Assembly (NCBI GenBank): GCA_002422685.1
Contig: DITC01000054.1
Span: forward strand, 33,445 to 97,444
Direction of reading: 5' to 3'
Length of the DNA stretch: 64,000 nucleotides
Source of the DNA: Thauera sp. UBA6194
GTDB lineage: Bacteria > Pseudomonadota > Gammaproteobacteria > Burkholderiales > Rhodocyclaceae
The notes beneath the pieces are model-generated. The model was not told where the DNA came from and searched no databases. It saw only the letters and a program-made list of their open reading frames with translations. Both the position numbers and the translations under genes were made by a program. Shown one piece after another: positions 53,352 to 64,000 of this stretch (the stretch's first letter is position 1; the number at the start of each line of letters is the position of its first letter).

Positions 53352-54098
53352 TCAGCCGCGATGCACCGACAGCCCGGCGAAGGACTGCGCCACCGGCATC
53401 AGCTCGATGGTGTTGATGTTGACGTGCGCAGGGCGGGTCGCGATCCAGTAGACCGCATCGGCGACGTCCTCGGCGGTCAGCGGCTGCACATCGGCATAGA
53501 CCTTGGCGGCCTTGTCGTCGTCGCCATGAAAGCGCACGTTGGAGAACTCGGTGCCTCCGCACAGGCCGGGCTCGATGTCGGTGACGCGGACCGCAGTACC
53601 GAGCAGATCGGCGCGCAGGTTCAGACTGAACTGGCGCACGAAGGCCTTGGTGGCGCCATAGACGTTGCCGCCCGGATACGGCCAGCGCCCCGCGATCGAG
53701 CCCAGGTTGAAGATGTGGCCGCGGTCGCGCTCGACCATGCCGGGCAGGAAGGCGCGCGTCACCTGCACCAGCCCGGTGCAGTTGGTGTCGATCATGGTGG
53801 TCCAGTCGTCGAGCGAGGCGCGCTGCGCGGGCTCGACGCCGAGCGCGAGACCGGCATTGTTCACCAGGACGTCCACGGCGGCGAAGTCCGCGGGCAAGGA
53901 CGCCGGCACGGCGGCCACCGTATCGCGGTCGCGCACGTCGAGCTCGAGCGCCAGCAAGGCATCGCCCAGCTCGGCGGCGAGCGCATCAAGGCGGTCCTTG
54001 CGGCGCGCAGCGGCGACCACGCGGTGACCGCCCTTGACGAAGCTGCGTGCGATGGCGGCACCAAACCCGGCCGAAGCACCGGTGACGAAAACGATCAT
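53352..54098 (-). CDS. ydfG: Short-chain dehydrogenase, YdfG type
   Basis: 248 residues. NADP cofactor motif TGASAGFG, NNAGLALG, catalytic Ser in LGSIAGRWPY and Tyr/Lys in YGATKAF. The later DIEPGLCGGTEFSNVRF is characteristic of YdfG, which oxidises L-allo-threonine, L-serine and 3-hydroxy acids. Last gene of the glycine/serine block, which fits amino-acid 3-hydroxy acid metabolism. Confidence 0.88.
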   Translation of the reverse strand: MIVFVTGASAGFGAAIARSFVKGGHRVVAAARRKDRLDALAAELGDALLALELDVRDRDTVAAVPASLPADFAAVDVLVNNAGLALGVEPAQRASLDDWTTMIDTNCTGLVQVTRAFLPGMVERDRGHIFNLGSIAGRWPYPGGNVYGATKAFVRQFSLNLRADLLGTAVRVTDIEPGLCGGTEFSNVRFHGDDDKAAKVYADVQPLTAEDVADAVYWIATRPAHVNINTIELMPVAQSFAGLSVHRG

Positions 54099-54215
54099 GT
54101 GCGGATTCCTTTACGAGAGCTTGAACGGCTGCACCGCCCGCCAGCAGGGCGGCGCTCGAGCACTCGATGATAGCGAAGCCGGGCGCCCGCTGCTGGAGCG
54201 GGCGCCCGGCGCGCG

Positions 54216-55349
54216 TCAGCCGCGGTAGTAGCGCTGGGGCACGAACGGGGTACTGGCGACCTCGACCGGGACCGGCTTGCCGCGCACCATGGCGGCGAGC
54301 TGAGTGCCGACCTTGGCCAGCGCGGTCTCGACATAGCCCATGGCGACCGGGGCCTCCAGGGTGGGGCCGAAGCCGCCGCTGGTCACCACGCCCACCTTGC
54401 GACCGTCGGCATCGACCAGCTCCGCGCCTTCGCGCACCGGCACGCGCGCGTTCGGGCGCAGGCCCACGCGCTTGCGCGCCACACCCTTGGCGATGTGCTC
54501 GAAGACCACATCCGCACCCGGGTAGCCGCCCGGACGCGCACCATCGGCGCGACGCACCTTGGACAGCGCCCACAGCAGGCTGCTCTCGACCGGCGAGGTG
54601 TCCTGGTCGAGGTCGTGACCGTACAGGCACAGGCCGGCTTCCAGGCGCAGCGAGTCGCGTGCGCCGAGGCCGATGGGGGCGACCTCGGGGTGGCTCAGCA
54701 GCTCCTTCGCGAGCGCCTCGGCCTTGTCGGCCGGCACCGAGATCTCGAAGCCGTCCTCGCCGGTGTAGCCCGAGCGGCTGATGTAGCACTCGGCGCCGAC
54801 CAGGCTGACGGTGGCGGTGTCCATGAACACCATCTTCGCGGTCTCGGGCGCCAGGCGCGCCATCACCGCACCGGCCGCCGGCCCCTGCAGCGCGAGCAGC
54901 GCGCGCTCGGTCAGCACCTCGACCTTGCAGCGGGCGGACAGGTGCTTCTGCATGTGCGCGATGTCCTGCGCCTTGCAGGCGGCATTGACGACGACGAACA
55001 GGCGATCGTTGCCGAAGTTGGCGACCATCAGATCGTCCATCACGCCGCCCTTGTCGTTGAGGAAGAGCGCATAGCGCTGCGTGCCTGCGGGCAGGTCGAC
55101 GATGTCGACCGGCACCAGGGTCTCGAGCGCCGCAGCCGCGTCAGCGCCGACGAGCATGACCTGCCCCATGTGCGAGACGTCGAACAGGCCGGCCTGGGTG
55201 CGGGTATGGATATGCTCCTTGAGGATCCCGGCCGGGTACTGCACCGGCATCTCGTAGCCGGCGAAGGGCACCATCTTGGCGCCGAGAGAGACGTGCAGGT
55301 CGTACAGCGGGGTGCGCAGCAGCGGTGCGTCGGAATTGTGTTCGCTCAT
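54216..55349 (-). CDS. gcvT: Glycine cleavage system T protein (aminomethyltransferase)
   Basis: 377 residues. Transfers the methylene of aminomethyl-lipoyl-GcvH to tetrahydrofolate. MVPFAGYEMPVQY, FDVSHMGQV, LNDKGGVMDDLMV, YTGEDGFEI (folate site) and the C-terminal barrel with VGVVTSGGFGPTLE are typical. An AAGGA precedes the ATG. Separated from gcvH and gcvP by glyA, a symporter and gcvR. Confidence 0.95.
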   Translation of the reverse strand: MSEHNSDAPLLRTPLYDLHVSLGAKMVPFAGYEMPVQYPAGILKEHIHTRTQAGLFDVSHMGQVMLVGADAAAALETLVPVDIVDLPAGTQRYALFLNDKGGVMDDLMVANFGNDRLFVVVNAACKAQDIAHMQKHLSARCKVEVLTERALLALQGPAAGAVMARLAPETAKMVFMDTATVSLVGAECYISRSGYTGEDGFEISVPADKAEALAKELLSHPEVAPIGLGARDSLRLEAGLCLYGHDLDQDTSPVESSLLWALSKVRRADGARPGGYPGADVVFEHIAKGVARKRVGLRPNARVPVREGAELVDADGRKVGVVTSGGFGPTLEAPVAMGYVETALAKVGTQLAAMVRGKPVPVEVASTPFVPQRYYRG

Positions 55350-55473
55350 CGTGTGTCCTTTGTGCAGTGGCAGGGGAAAATCAACATTCGATCACATACT
55401 CGCCACGACCATCGCGCGCCGCCGCCGCATCGCGGACGCGGCTGCGCTGCCGGCCATGGCCGAGCCTGCGCGT

Positions 55474-56727
55474 TCAGCCCGCATACACCGGGAAGCGGGC
55501 GCACAGCGCCGACACCTTGGCGCGCACCGCGTCGATGACGGCCGGGTCGTCGATGCCGTCGAGTACGTCGCAGATCCAGCCCGCGAGCTCGGTGACCTCG
55601 GCCACGCCGAAGCCGCGCGTGGTGACCGCCGGCGTGCCGAGGCGGATGCCGCTGGTGACGAAGGGCGACTGCGGGTCGTTGGGCACGGTGTTCTTGTTGA
55701 CCGTGATGTGGGCGGCGCCGAGCGCGGCATCGGCGGCCTTGCCGGTGATGCCGCGCGCGATCAGGTCCACCAGGAAGAGGTGGTCGTCGGTCCCCGAGGA
55801 GACGATCTTGTAGCCGCGTTCGACGAATACGCCGGCCATCGCGCGCGCGTTCTCGATGACCTGCTTCTGGTACTGAGCGAAGCCGGGCTCGAGCGCCTCC
55901 TTGAAAGCCACCGCCTTGGCCGCGATCACGTGCATCAGCGGGCCGCCCTGGGTGCCCGGGAAGACCATCGAAGCGATCTTCTTCTCGATGTCCGGGTTGG
56001 CGCGACCGACGATGACGCCGCCGCGCGGGCCACGCAGCGTCTTGTGCGTGGTGCTGGTGACGATGTCGGCGAACGGCACCGGGTTGGGGTACAGGCCGGC
56101 GGCGACCAGGCCGGCGACGTGCGCCATGTCGACGAAGAGCAGCGCGCCGACCTTGTCGGCGATGGCGCGGAAGCGCGCGAAGTCGAGGTGGCGGGCGTAG
56201 GCCGAGAAGCCGGCGACGATCATCTTCGGCTTGCACTCAAGCGCCAGGGCCTCGAGCGCGTCGTAGTCGATCACGCCGTCGTCGGTCACGCCGTACTGTA
56301 CCGCGTTGTAGAGCTTGCCGGAGAAGTTGACCTTGGCGCCGTGGGTCAGGTGGCCGCCGTGGGCCAGGCTCATGCCGAGGATGGTGTCGCCCGGCTGCAG
56401 CAGCGCCATATACACCGCGGCATTGGCCTGCGAACCCGAGTGCGGCTGCACGTTGGCCCAATCGGCGGCGAACAGCTGCTTGGCACGGTCGATGGCGAGC
56501 TGCTCGACCACGTCCACATGCTCGCAGCCGCCGTAGTAGCGCTTGCCGGGGTAGCCCTCGGCGTACTTGTTGGTCAGCACCGTGCCCTGGGCCTGCATCA
56601 CGCGCGGGCTGGCGTAGTTCTCCGAGGCGATGAGCTCGATATGGTCTTCCTGGCGCTGGCGCTCGGCCTCGATGGCGCTCCACAGCGCGTCATCGTAACC
56701 GGCGATCTGCATGTGCTTGTCGAACAT
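55474..56727 (-). CDS. glyA: Serine hydroxymethyltransferase
   Basis: 417 residues. PLP enzyme interconverting glycine and serine, coupling to folate. [44 protein letters not shown] and the PLP lysine in [14 protein letters not shown] are present. ATG 56727 is preceded by AGGAG. Its place inside the gcv block lets glycine made or consumed by the cleavage system be balanced with serine. Confidence 0.96.
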   Translation of the reverse strand: MFDKHMQIAGYDDALWSAIEAERQRQEDHIELIASENYASPRVMQAQGTVLTNKYAEGYPGKRYYGGCEHVDVVEQLAIDRAKQLFAADWANVQPHSGSQANAAVYMALLQPGDTILGMSLAHGGHLTHGAKVNFSGKLYNAVQYGVTDDGVIDYDALEALALECKPKMIVAGFSAYARHLDFARFRAIADKVGALLFVDMAHVAGLVAAGLYPNPVPFADIVTSTTHKTLRGPRGGVIVGRANPDIEKKIASMVFPGTQGGPLMHVIAAKAVAFKEALEPGFAQYQKQVIENARAMAGVFVERGYKIVSSGTDDHLFLVDLIARGITGKAADAALGAAHITVNKNTVPNDPQSPFVTSGIRLGTPAVTTRGFGVAEVTELAGWICDVLDGIDDPAVIDAVRAKVSALCARFPVYAG

Positions 56728-56783
56728 GGGGAGGGACTCCTGAATTGGGTTGGGTGCGGCGGGTGACGTTCGGAGAGTGAAGT

Positions 56784-58175
56784 TCAGCGACTCGGGCGCG
56801 CGGCCGATTTGCCGGCCTCTTCGCCCTCGACCCCACCGTTGGCGAAATACTCGCGGGTCAGTGCGACGACGATCGGCGTGAGCAGCAGCAGCGAGATCAG
56901 GTTGGGGATCGCCATCAGCGCGTTGAGCGTGTCGGCAACCAGCCAGGCGAAGTCCAGGCTGGCGACCGCGCCCACCGGGACGCACAGGATCCACAGGATG
57001 CGGAAGGGCTTCTCGCTCACGGTGCCGAGCAGGTATTCCCAGCACTTCTCACCGTAGTAGGCCCAGCCGAGGATGGTGGTGAAGGCAAACACCGCCAGGG
57101 AAATCGCGAGCAGGTATTTACCGACGCCGGGCATCGCAGCCTCGAAGCTCGCCGAGGTCAGCACGGCGCCGGATGCGCCCGAGGTCCACACGCCGCTGAC
57201 AATGATCGCCAGACCGGTCATCGTGCACACGATGATGGTGTCGATGAAGGTGCCCATCATGCCGATCAGGCCGGAGTACACCGCGTTGCTGGTGGTGCCC
57301 GCCGCCTGCGCGATACCGGCGGTACCCAGGCCGGCCTCGTTGGAGAAGATGCCGCGCGACACGCCACGCTGGATCGCCATCATCACGGTCGCACCGACGA
57401 AGCCGCCGGCCGCCGAGATCGGCGTGAAGGCATGGGTAAAGATAAGGTCGAAGGCGGCCGGGATCTGGTCCGCGAAGGTGATCAGGACGACGCCGGTGCA
57501 GATGATGTAGCCGATGCACATCGCCGGCACGAGCTTCTCGGCGACCGCGCCGATGCGCTTGATGCCGCCGAGCACGACCGCGCCGGTCAGTACCATCAAC
57601 ACCACGCCGGTGACCCAGGGCTGGATGCCGAAGGCGTTCTCCATGGCGCTCGAGATACCGTTGGCCTGGACCATGTTGCCGATGCCGAAGCCCGCCAGCC
57701 CGCCGAAGATCGCAAACGCGCCCGCCAGCCAGCCCCAGCGCTTGCCCAGGCCGTTGCGGATGGCGTACATCGGGCCGCCGGCGTGCTCGCCCTTTTCATC
57801 GACCTCGCGGTACTTCACTGCGACCACGACCTCCGCGTACTTGGTGGCCATGCCGACGAAGGCGGTCATCCACATCCAGAACAGCGCGCCCGGGCCGCCG
57901 ACCGCGATCGCGGTGGCCACGCCGGCGATGTTGCCCGTACCCACCGTAGCCGAGAGCGCGGTCATCAGCGCAGCGAAGGGCGAGATCTCGCCCTCGGCGC
58001 GCGTGCCGGCCGTGCGGCTCCCCCACAACATGCGAAAGCCCTGCGGGATTCTCAGGATCGGCATGAAGCCGAGGCGGATCTGGAGATAGAGGCCTGTACC
58101 CAGGATCAGGATGATCATGGGTACGCCCCAGACTATGCCGTTGACATAATTGAAGAAATCGTTGATGGCCTGCAT
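56784..58175 (-). CDS. Sodium:alanine/glycine symporter (AGCS)
   Basis: 463 residues, about ten helices. [19 protein letters not shown] is the AGCS signature; [56 protein letters not shown] and [14 protein letters not shown] follow. Imports alanine, glycine or serine with Na+. With glycine-cleavage genes around it, glycine is the likely substrate. Confidence 0.92.
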   Translation of the reverse strand: MQAINDFFNYVNGIVWGVPMIILILGTGLYLQIRLGFMPILRIPQGFRMLWGSRTAGTRAEGEISPFAALMTALSATVGTGNIAGVATAIAVGGPGALFWMWMTAFVGMATKYAEVVVAVKYREVDEKGEHAGGPMYAIRNGLGKRWGWLAGAFAIFGGLAGFGIGNMVQANGISSAMENAFGIQPWVTGVVLMVLTGAVVLGGIKRIGAVAEKLVPAMCIGYIICTGVVLITFADQIPAAFDLIFTHAFTPISAAGGFVGATVMMAIQRGVSRGIFSNEAGLGTAGIAQAAGTTSNAVYSGLIGMMGTFIDTIIVCTMTGLAIIVSGVWTSGASGAVLTSASFEAAMPGVGKYLLAISLAVFAFTTILGWAYYGEKCWEYLLGTVSEKPFRILWILCVPVGAVASLDFAWLVADTLNALMAIPNLISLLLLTPIVVALTREYFANGGVEGEEAGKSAARPSR

Positions 58176-58286
58176 GGTGTCTCCTGCCTCTTTGTCGTTA
58201 TGAAACCGGGTGAACGGCGCGCGTGCTGCGTCTTCCGTCCTCCCGGCGGTGCATCAAGCCGGCGCATGCCGGCGTGTGGGATCAGC

Positions 58287-58811
58287 TCAGGCGCCCGCCT
58301 CGAGCTTGAGGTCGACCATGAGCTCGTTGGCCAGCGACTCGAGCGCTGCCTGCACGTCGGCGGCCGAAACGCTCGCCGGCACGCGGACCTCGAGTTCGGC
58401 ACGGAACATCGCCTCGCCGCTGAACGACGCGCTCTCGCAGGCGCTGTCGATGCGCTCGATGCTCGCCCCGTGCTGCGCCAGCACCGAGGAGATGTCACGC
58501 ACGATGCCCGGCCGGTCGTGGGCGAGCAGCTCCAGGCGAATCACTTCGCCACCGCCCGCCGCAGCGGCGCTGGTGCCGCGCTCGATGCTCAGGCTCAGAC
58601 CTTCGGACGACAGCTCGCGCAGCGCCGCCTCGAGCCGATCGGCGTCGGCCGCGGCCACGTCGAGGCGCACGATGCCGGCGAACTTGCCTGCCAGGTGCGC
58701 CATGCTGCTGTCGAGCCAGTTGGCGCCGTTCGCAGCCGCGCGCTCGGCAAGCGCGCTGACCAGGCCGGGACGATCACTGCCGACCAGAGTGACGATGAAA
58801 GAGACGTTCAT
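58287..58811 (-). CDS. gcvR: Glycine cleavage regulator GcvR (two ACT domains)
   Basis: 174 residues with two ACT domains: VTLVGSDRPGLVSALAERAA (from about 7) and LELLAHDRPGIVRDISSVLAQHGA (from about 94). In E. coli GcvR binds GcvA to repress gcvTHP when glycine is low. No gcvA is near; a LysR of another type is divergent from gcvH. The gene lies 12 bases after gcvP, so it is co-transcribed with its presumed target. Confidence 0.87.
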   Translation of the reverse strand: MNVSFIVTLVGSDRPGLVSALAERAAANGANWLDSSMAHLAGKFAGIVRLDVAAADADRLEAALRELSSEGLSLSIERGTSAAAAGGGEVIRLELLAHDRPGIVRDISSVLAQHGASIERIDSACESASFSGEAMFRAELEVRVPASVSAADVQAALESLANELMVDLKLEAGA

Positions 58812-58823
58812 GGATTGGACTCC

Positions 58824-61706
<2,883 letters not shown>

Positions 61707-61761
61707 GGCAGGGGCGGTCCGGGAAAAGGTGAGGCGGGCGGGGTCGAGCGAAGGGCGTCGA

Positions 61762-62130
61762 TCAGGCGGTCATCTTTTCGTAGGCGGCCTGGTCCAGCAG
61801 CGCGTCGGCTGCGGCCGGGTCGTCCAGGCGGATGCGGATGAACCAGCCTGCGCCGAGCGGATCCTCATTGACCGTGGCGGGCGCATCGACCAGCAAGGCA
61901 TTGACTTCGACGACCGTGCCGGCGAGCGGCATCTTGAGTTCGCCGGCGGCCTTGACCGACTCGATGACGGCGGCTTCGTCGCCCTGGGCAAAGCTGGTGT
62001 CCACGTCGGGCAACTGCACGAAGACGATGTCGCCGAGCGCGTTCTGCGCGTAGTCGGTGATGCCGACGGTGGCGATGTCGCCTTCGATGCTCAGCCACTC
62101 GTGGTCTTCGGTAAATTTCAGGACGCTCAT
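61762..62130 (-). CDS. gcvH: Glycine cleavage system H protein
   Basis: 122 residues. Lipoyl carrier of the glycine cleavage complex. [30 protein letters not shown] and lipoylated Lys60 in ESVKAAGE, with the C-terminal [10 protein letters not shown]. First gene of the block, divergent from a LysR gene. AGAGGGAG precedes the ATG. Confidence 0.95.
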   Translation of the reverse strand: MSVLKFTEDHEWLSIEGDIATVGITDYAQNALGDIVFVQLPDVDTSFAQGDEAAVIESVKAAGELKMPLAGTVVEVNALLVDAPATVNEDPLGAGWFIRIRLDDPAAADALLDQAAYEKMTA

Positions 62131-62201
62131 GATGTCTCCCTCTTTCGAGTTGATCGGACAGGCCGCGAACTGCGGCTGCGGACATATCATAAGCCGATTG
62201 G

Positions 62202-62231
62202 TTCATTTGCGAAGTTGATCATTGAAATGAA
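62202..62231. promoter_or_regulatory. Candidate operator between gcvH and LysR genes
   Basis: TTCATTT (62202-62208) and AAATGAA (62225-62231) form an inverted repeat around a 16-base centre; TTGATC occurs at 62215-62220 and 62236-62241. A TATGAT (minus strand, 62191-62186) could be the gcvH -10. The LysR product is the natural candidate to bind here. Confidence 0.45.
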
Positions 62232-62264
62232 ATAATTGATCTTCCTAATACCTGTGAGCGCACG

Positions 62265-63113
62265 ATGAACCTGCCGACCGAGCTGCTCCGCACCTTCATC
62301 AAAGCAGTGGATCTGGGCAGCTTCACGCGCGCCGGCAACGCGGTCGGGCGCACCCAGTCTGCGGTCAGCCTGCAGATGCGACGGCTGGAGGAGATGCTCG
62401 ACACCCCGCTCTTCGAGCGCGGCACGCACCGCGTCAAACTCACCGAGGAAGGGACCACGCTTGCCGGCTACGCGCGGCGCATGCTCGCGCTCAACGACGA
62501 GGCCGTAGCCAGCCTGCGCCGCCCGCGGGTAGCCGGCTGCGTGCGGCTGGGCGCGCCGCACGAGTACATGGCGTCGCTGCTGCCGACCATCCTCGGCAAG
62601 TTCGCCCAGTCACACCCGGGGGTGACGCTGGAGGTGACCTGCGACCTGAGCAAGAACCTGATCGAACGCCAGGCAAAAGGCGAGTTCGACCTCGTCATCG
62701 CCTTGCACGACGAGGGCGAGCGCGCCGGAGGCATCAAGGTCCACACCGAACCCCTGGTGTGGATCAGCGGCATCGACAACCCGCACCACGAACAGCAAGC
62801 CCTGTCACTGGTGCTGGCACCTCCGCCCTGCATCTACCGCAACCGGGTCCTGCACGCCCTGGGCCGACTCAAGCGTGGCTGGCGGGTGGCTTACACCAGC
62901 TCGAGCTACAGCGGCATCCTGGCCGCAGTGCGCGCCGGGCTGGGCGTCACCCTGCTGGCCGCGAGCACGGTGCCCGAGGGCGTGCGCACGCTCGGCGAGC
63001 GCGAAGGTTTTCCCGAGATGGGCGCGCTCGACGTGTGCGTGCACGGCAACCGCGAGAGCGCATCGGAGGCAGCGAACTGCCTCGCGGAGTACGTCGCGGG
63101 CAGTTTCGGCTGA
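62265..63113 (+). CDS. LysR-family regulator divergent from the glycine block
   Basis: 282 residues. HTH at 1-60 (LLRTFIKAVDLGSFTRAGNAVGR, QSAVSLQMRRLEEML). Effector domain with RLGAPHEYMASLLPTILGKF and TLLAASTVPEGV. It is not GcvA-like in its N-terminal sequence; it is nearer to the DhcR-like group of betaproteobacteria. Position implies control of gcvH-gcvP and the rest; its ligand is unknown. Confidence 0.83.
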   Translation: MNLPTELLRTFIKAVDLGSFTRAGNAVGRTQSAVSLQMRRLEEMLDTPLFERGTHRVKLTEEGTTLAGYARRMLALNDEAVASLRRPRVAGCVRLGAPHEYMASLLPTILGKFAQSHPGVTLEVTCDLSKNLIERQAKGEFDLVIALHDEGERAGGIKVHTEPLVWISGIDNPHHEQQALSLVLAPPPCIYRNRVLHALGRLKRGWRVAYTSSSYSGILAAVRAGLGVTLLAASTVPEGVRTLGEREGFPEMGALDVCVHGNRESASEAANCLAEYVAGSFG

Positions 63114-63145
63114 ACCTGCCCGCCAGAGACGCGCGGCGCCCGAAC

Positions 63146-64000
63146 TCAGTCGGCGAAGGCCGCCAGCGCAGCGCGCAGCGCGGCCTCGTCCACGCCGTCG
63201 GCCAAGACCGCGACCGGCGCACCGGCCAGCCACAGCGCAGCCGCCTTCATCTCGAACGCGGCGCCCTGCTTGAGCGCCGCCACCACCGCGCCCGCCTCGC
63301 GCGGCGAAGCAAAGCCCTCGCCCTGCAGCAGCAGGCGGCCATCGGCGTCGACCAACTTGAAATGGAAGCGGCCGTCGGACTCGCGGTACTGCTTGAACTG
63401 CGGCAGCGCGGCCTTCTGCTTTTCGGCCTTGACCGCGCGCGCAACGCTGGCCAGATTGCGCAGGCCGACCGCGTGGCGCAGCTCGGCGAGGAAGGGCGTG
63501 GCGATCGCGCGCGCCTTGGCGGCGCCTTCGTGCAGATGCTTCTCGATGCGCGCCGGCTCGGCAATCAGCGCCAGGTAGCGCTCGCGCATCGGCGCCACCG
63601 CGGTCTCGATCTGCTCGAACAGCGCCTGCTTGGCCTCGCCCCAGGCGATGCCCTCGTCGAAGGCGGCGCGCATCGCGCGCGTCTCCTCGGCGGTGGCAAA
63701 CGCCTGGTAGAGCTGGAACAGCGCCGAGCCGTCGGCGTCCTTGGGTTCGCCCGGCGCCTTCGAGTCGGTGACGATCGAGAAGATCAGCTTCTTGAGCTCG
63801 GCGGTGGGCGCGAACAGCGGGATGGTGTTGTCGTAGCTCTTGCTCATCTTGCGCCCGTCCAGCCCGGGCAGGGTGGCGACCGAGGCGTCGATCGCGGCCT
63901 CCGGCAGCACGAAATGCTCGCCGTACAGGTGGTTGAAGCTGCCCGCCATGTCGCGCGCCATCTCGATGTGCTGGATCTGATCACGCCCGACCGGCACCGA
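63146..64000 (-). CDS. trpS: Tryptophanyl-tRNA synthetase, C-terminal part (partial)
   Basis: The frame is open to the window edge, so the start is outside. 284 residues are visible: PVGRDQIQHIEMARDMA is the tryptophan-site region, the KMSKS motif is exact in DGRKMSKSYDN, and DADGSALFQLYQAF follows. The last 70-80 residues form an added domain (RFHFKLVDADGRLLLQGEGF and an Ala-rich end) resembling the YegP/DUF1508 fold, not present in E. coli TrpS. Convergent with the LysR gene. Confidence 0.92.
   Translation of the reverse strand, partial: SVPVGRDQIQHIEMARDMAGSFNHLYGEHFVLPEAAIDASVATLPGLDGRKMSKSYDNTIPLFAPTAELKKLIFSIVTDSKAPGEPKDADGSALFQLYQAFATAEETRAMRAAFDEGIAWGEAKQALFEQIETAVAPMRERYLALIAEPARIEKHLHEGAAKARAIATPFLAELRHAVGLRNLASVARAVKAEKQKAALPQFKQYRESDGRFHFKLVDADGRLLLQGEGFASPREAGAVVAALKQGAAFEMKAAALWLAGAPVAVLADGVDEAALRAALAAFAD

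Noticed and set aside
58176..58286. Possible glycine riboswitch before the symporter gene
   Set aside because: The conserved purine-rich core and stem sequences are not visible; only a short GCCGGC hairpin (58258-58273) is seen.

Overview
The window is about 68% GC, densely packed, and has long antisense shadow ORFs. Gene content and style (clade II nitrous-oxide reductase cluster, C4-type TRAP transporter, DUF3683 FAD/Fe-S oxidase, PACE efflux protein, DUF1840) point to a facultatively anaerobic betaproteobacterium of the Rhodocyclales, Thauera/Azoarcus/Azospira type. That placement is an inference from gene content. No rRNA, tRNA, insertion sequence, prophage or CRISPR array was seen. Both window edges cut genes: a RidA-family gene at the left and trpS at the right.

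Layout. 1-10.3 kb: RidA end, a very large FAD/Fe-S 2-hydroxyacid dehydrogenase, a glycine-betaine-type ABC transporter (proX-proW-proV), sirtuin cobB, a coiled-coil exported protein, pyrE, and an exonuclease III. 10.3-28.3 kb: the centrepiece, a denitrification island. A Sec-exported (clade II) nosZ is followed by two c-type cytochrome genes, nosB, D, G, H, F, L, Y, then a small membrane-anchored protein, a MacB/LolD-like ABC transporter, a polytopic membrane protein with Cys motifs, a thioredoxin-like lipoprotein and two more NosL-family proteins, closed by a strong terminator. Divergent from nosZ runs a short operon: a 48-codon ORF, a UbiE-type quinone methyltransferase, a NirV/SUMF1-like exported protein and an exported hypothetical. 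The shared intergenic region holds an FNR-type box placed exactly at -41.5 relative to a start predicted from a GATAAT -10 element.

28.3-38.8 kb: a second TlpA-like thioredoxin, a YqjD/YqjE/YqjK-like envelope stress cassette, nucleobase salvage (uraA, upp, hpt), an FMN 2-hydroxyacid dehydrogenase, a DGC-domain protein, trxC, and a four-gene operon joining two half-permeases to feoA and feoB. 38.8-43.7 kb: a sigma-54 promoter in front of a DUF3817 protein and a SLAC1/TehA-type anion channel, then a DctPQM TRAP transporter. 43.7-53.3 kb: a methyltransferase, a Tsx-like outer-membrane protein, a PilZ protein, a GlcD-type FAD dehydrogenase, murB, a PACE efflux protein, an MFS transporter with a long acidic tail, and an SbtA-like bicarbonate permease divergent from a LysR regulator with a clear palindromic operator. 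53.3-64 kb: a glycine catabolism block on the minus strand (gcvH, gcvP, gcvR, Na+/alanine-glycine symporter, glyA, gcvT, ydfG), a divergent LysR regulator, and trpS.

How it fits together. The nos genes suggest anaerobic respiration on N2O, with electrons passing from the quinol pool through NosG/NosH and the cytochromes to NosZ, and with NosD/F/Y, several NosL proteins and perhaps the extra ABC/thioredoxin module loading copper. The two thioredoxin-like proteins, the FeoAB iron uptake operon and the FNR-type promoter fit a low-oxygen metal-enzyme lifestyle. Dicarboxylates (DctPQM), hydroxyacids (FAD and FMN dehydrogenases) and glycine are the likely carbon and electron sources.
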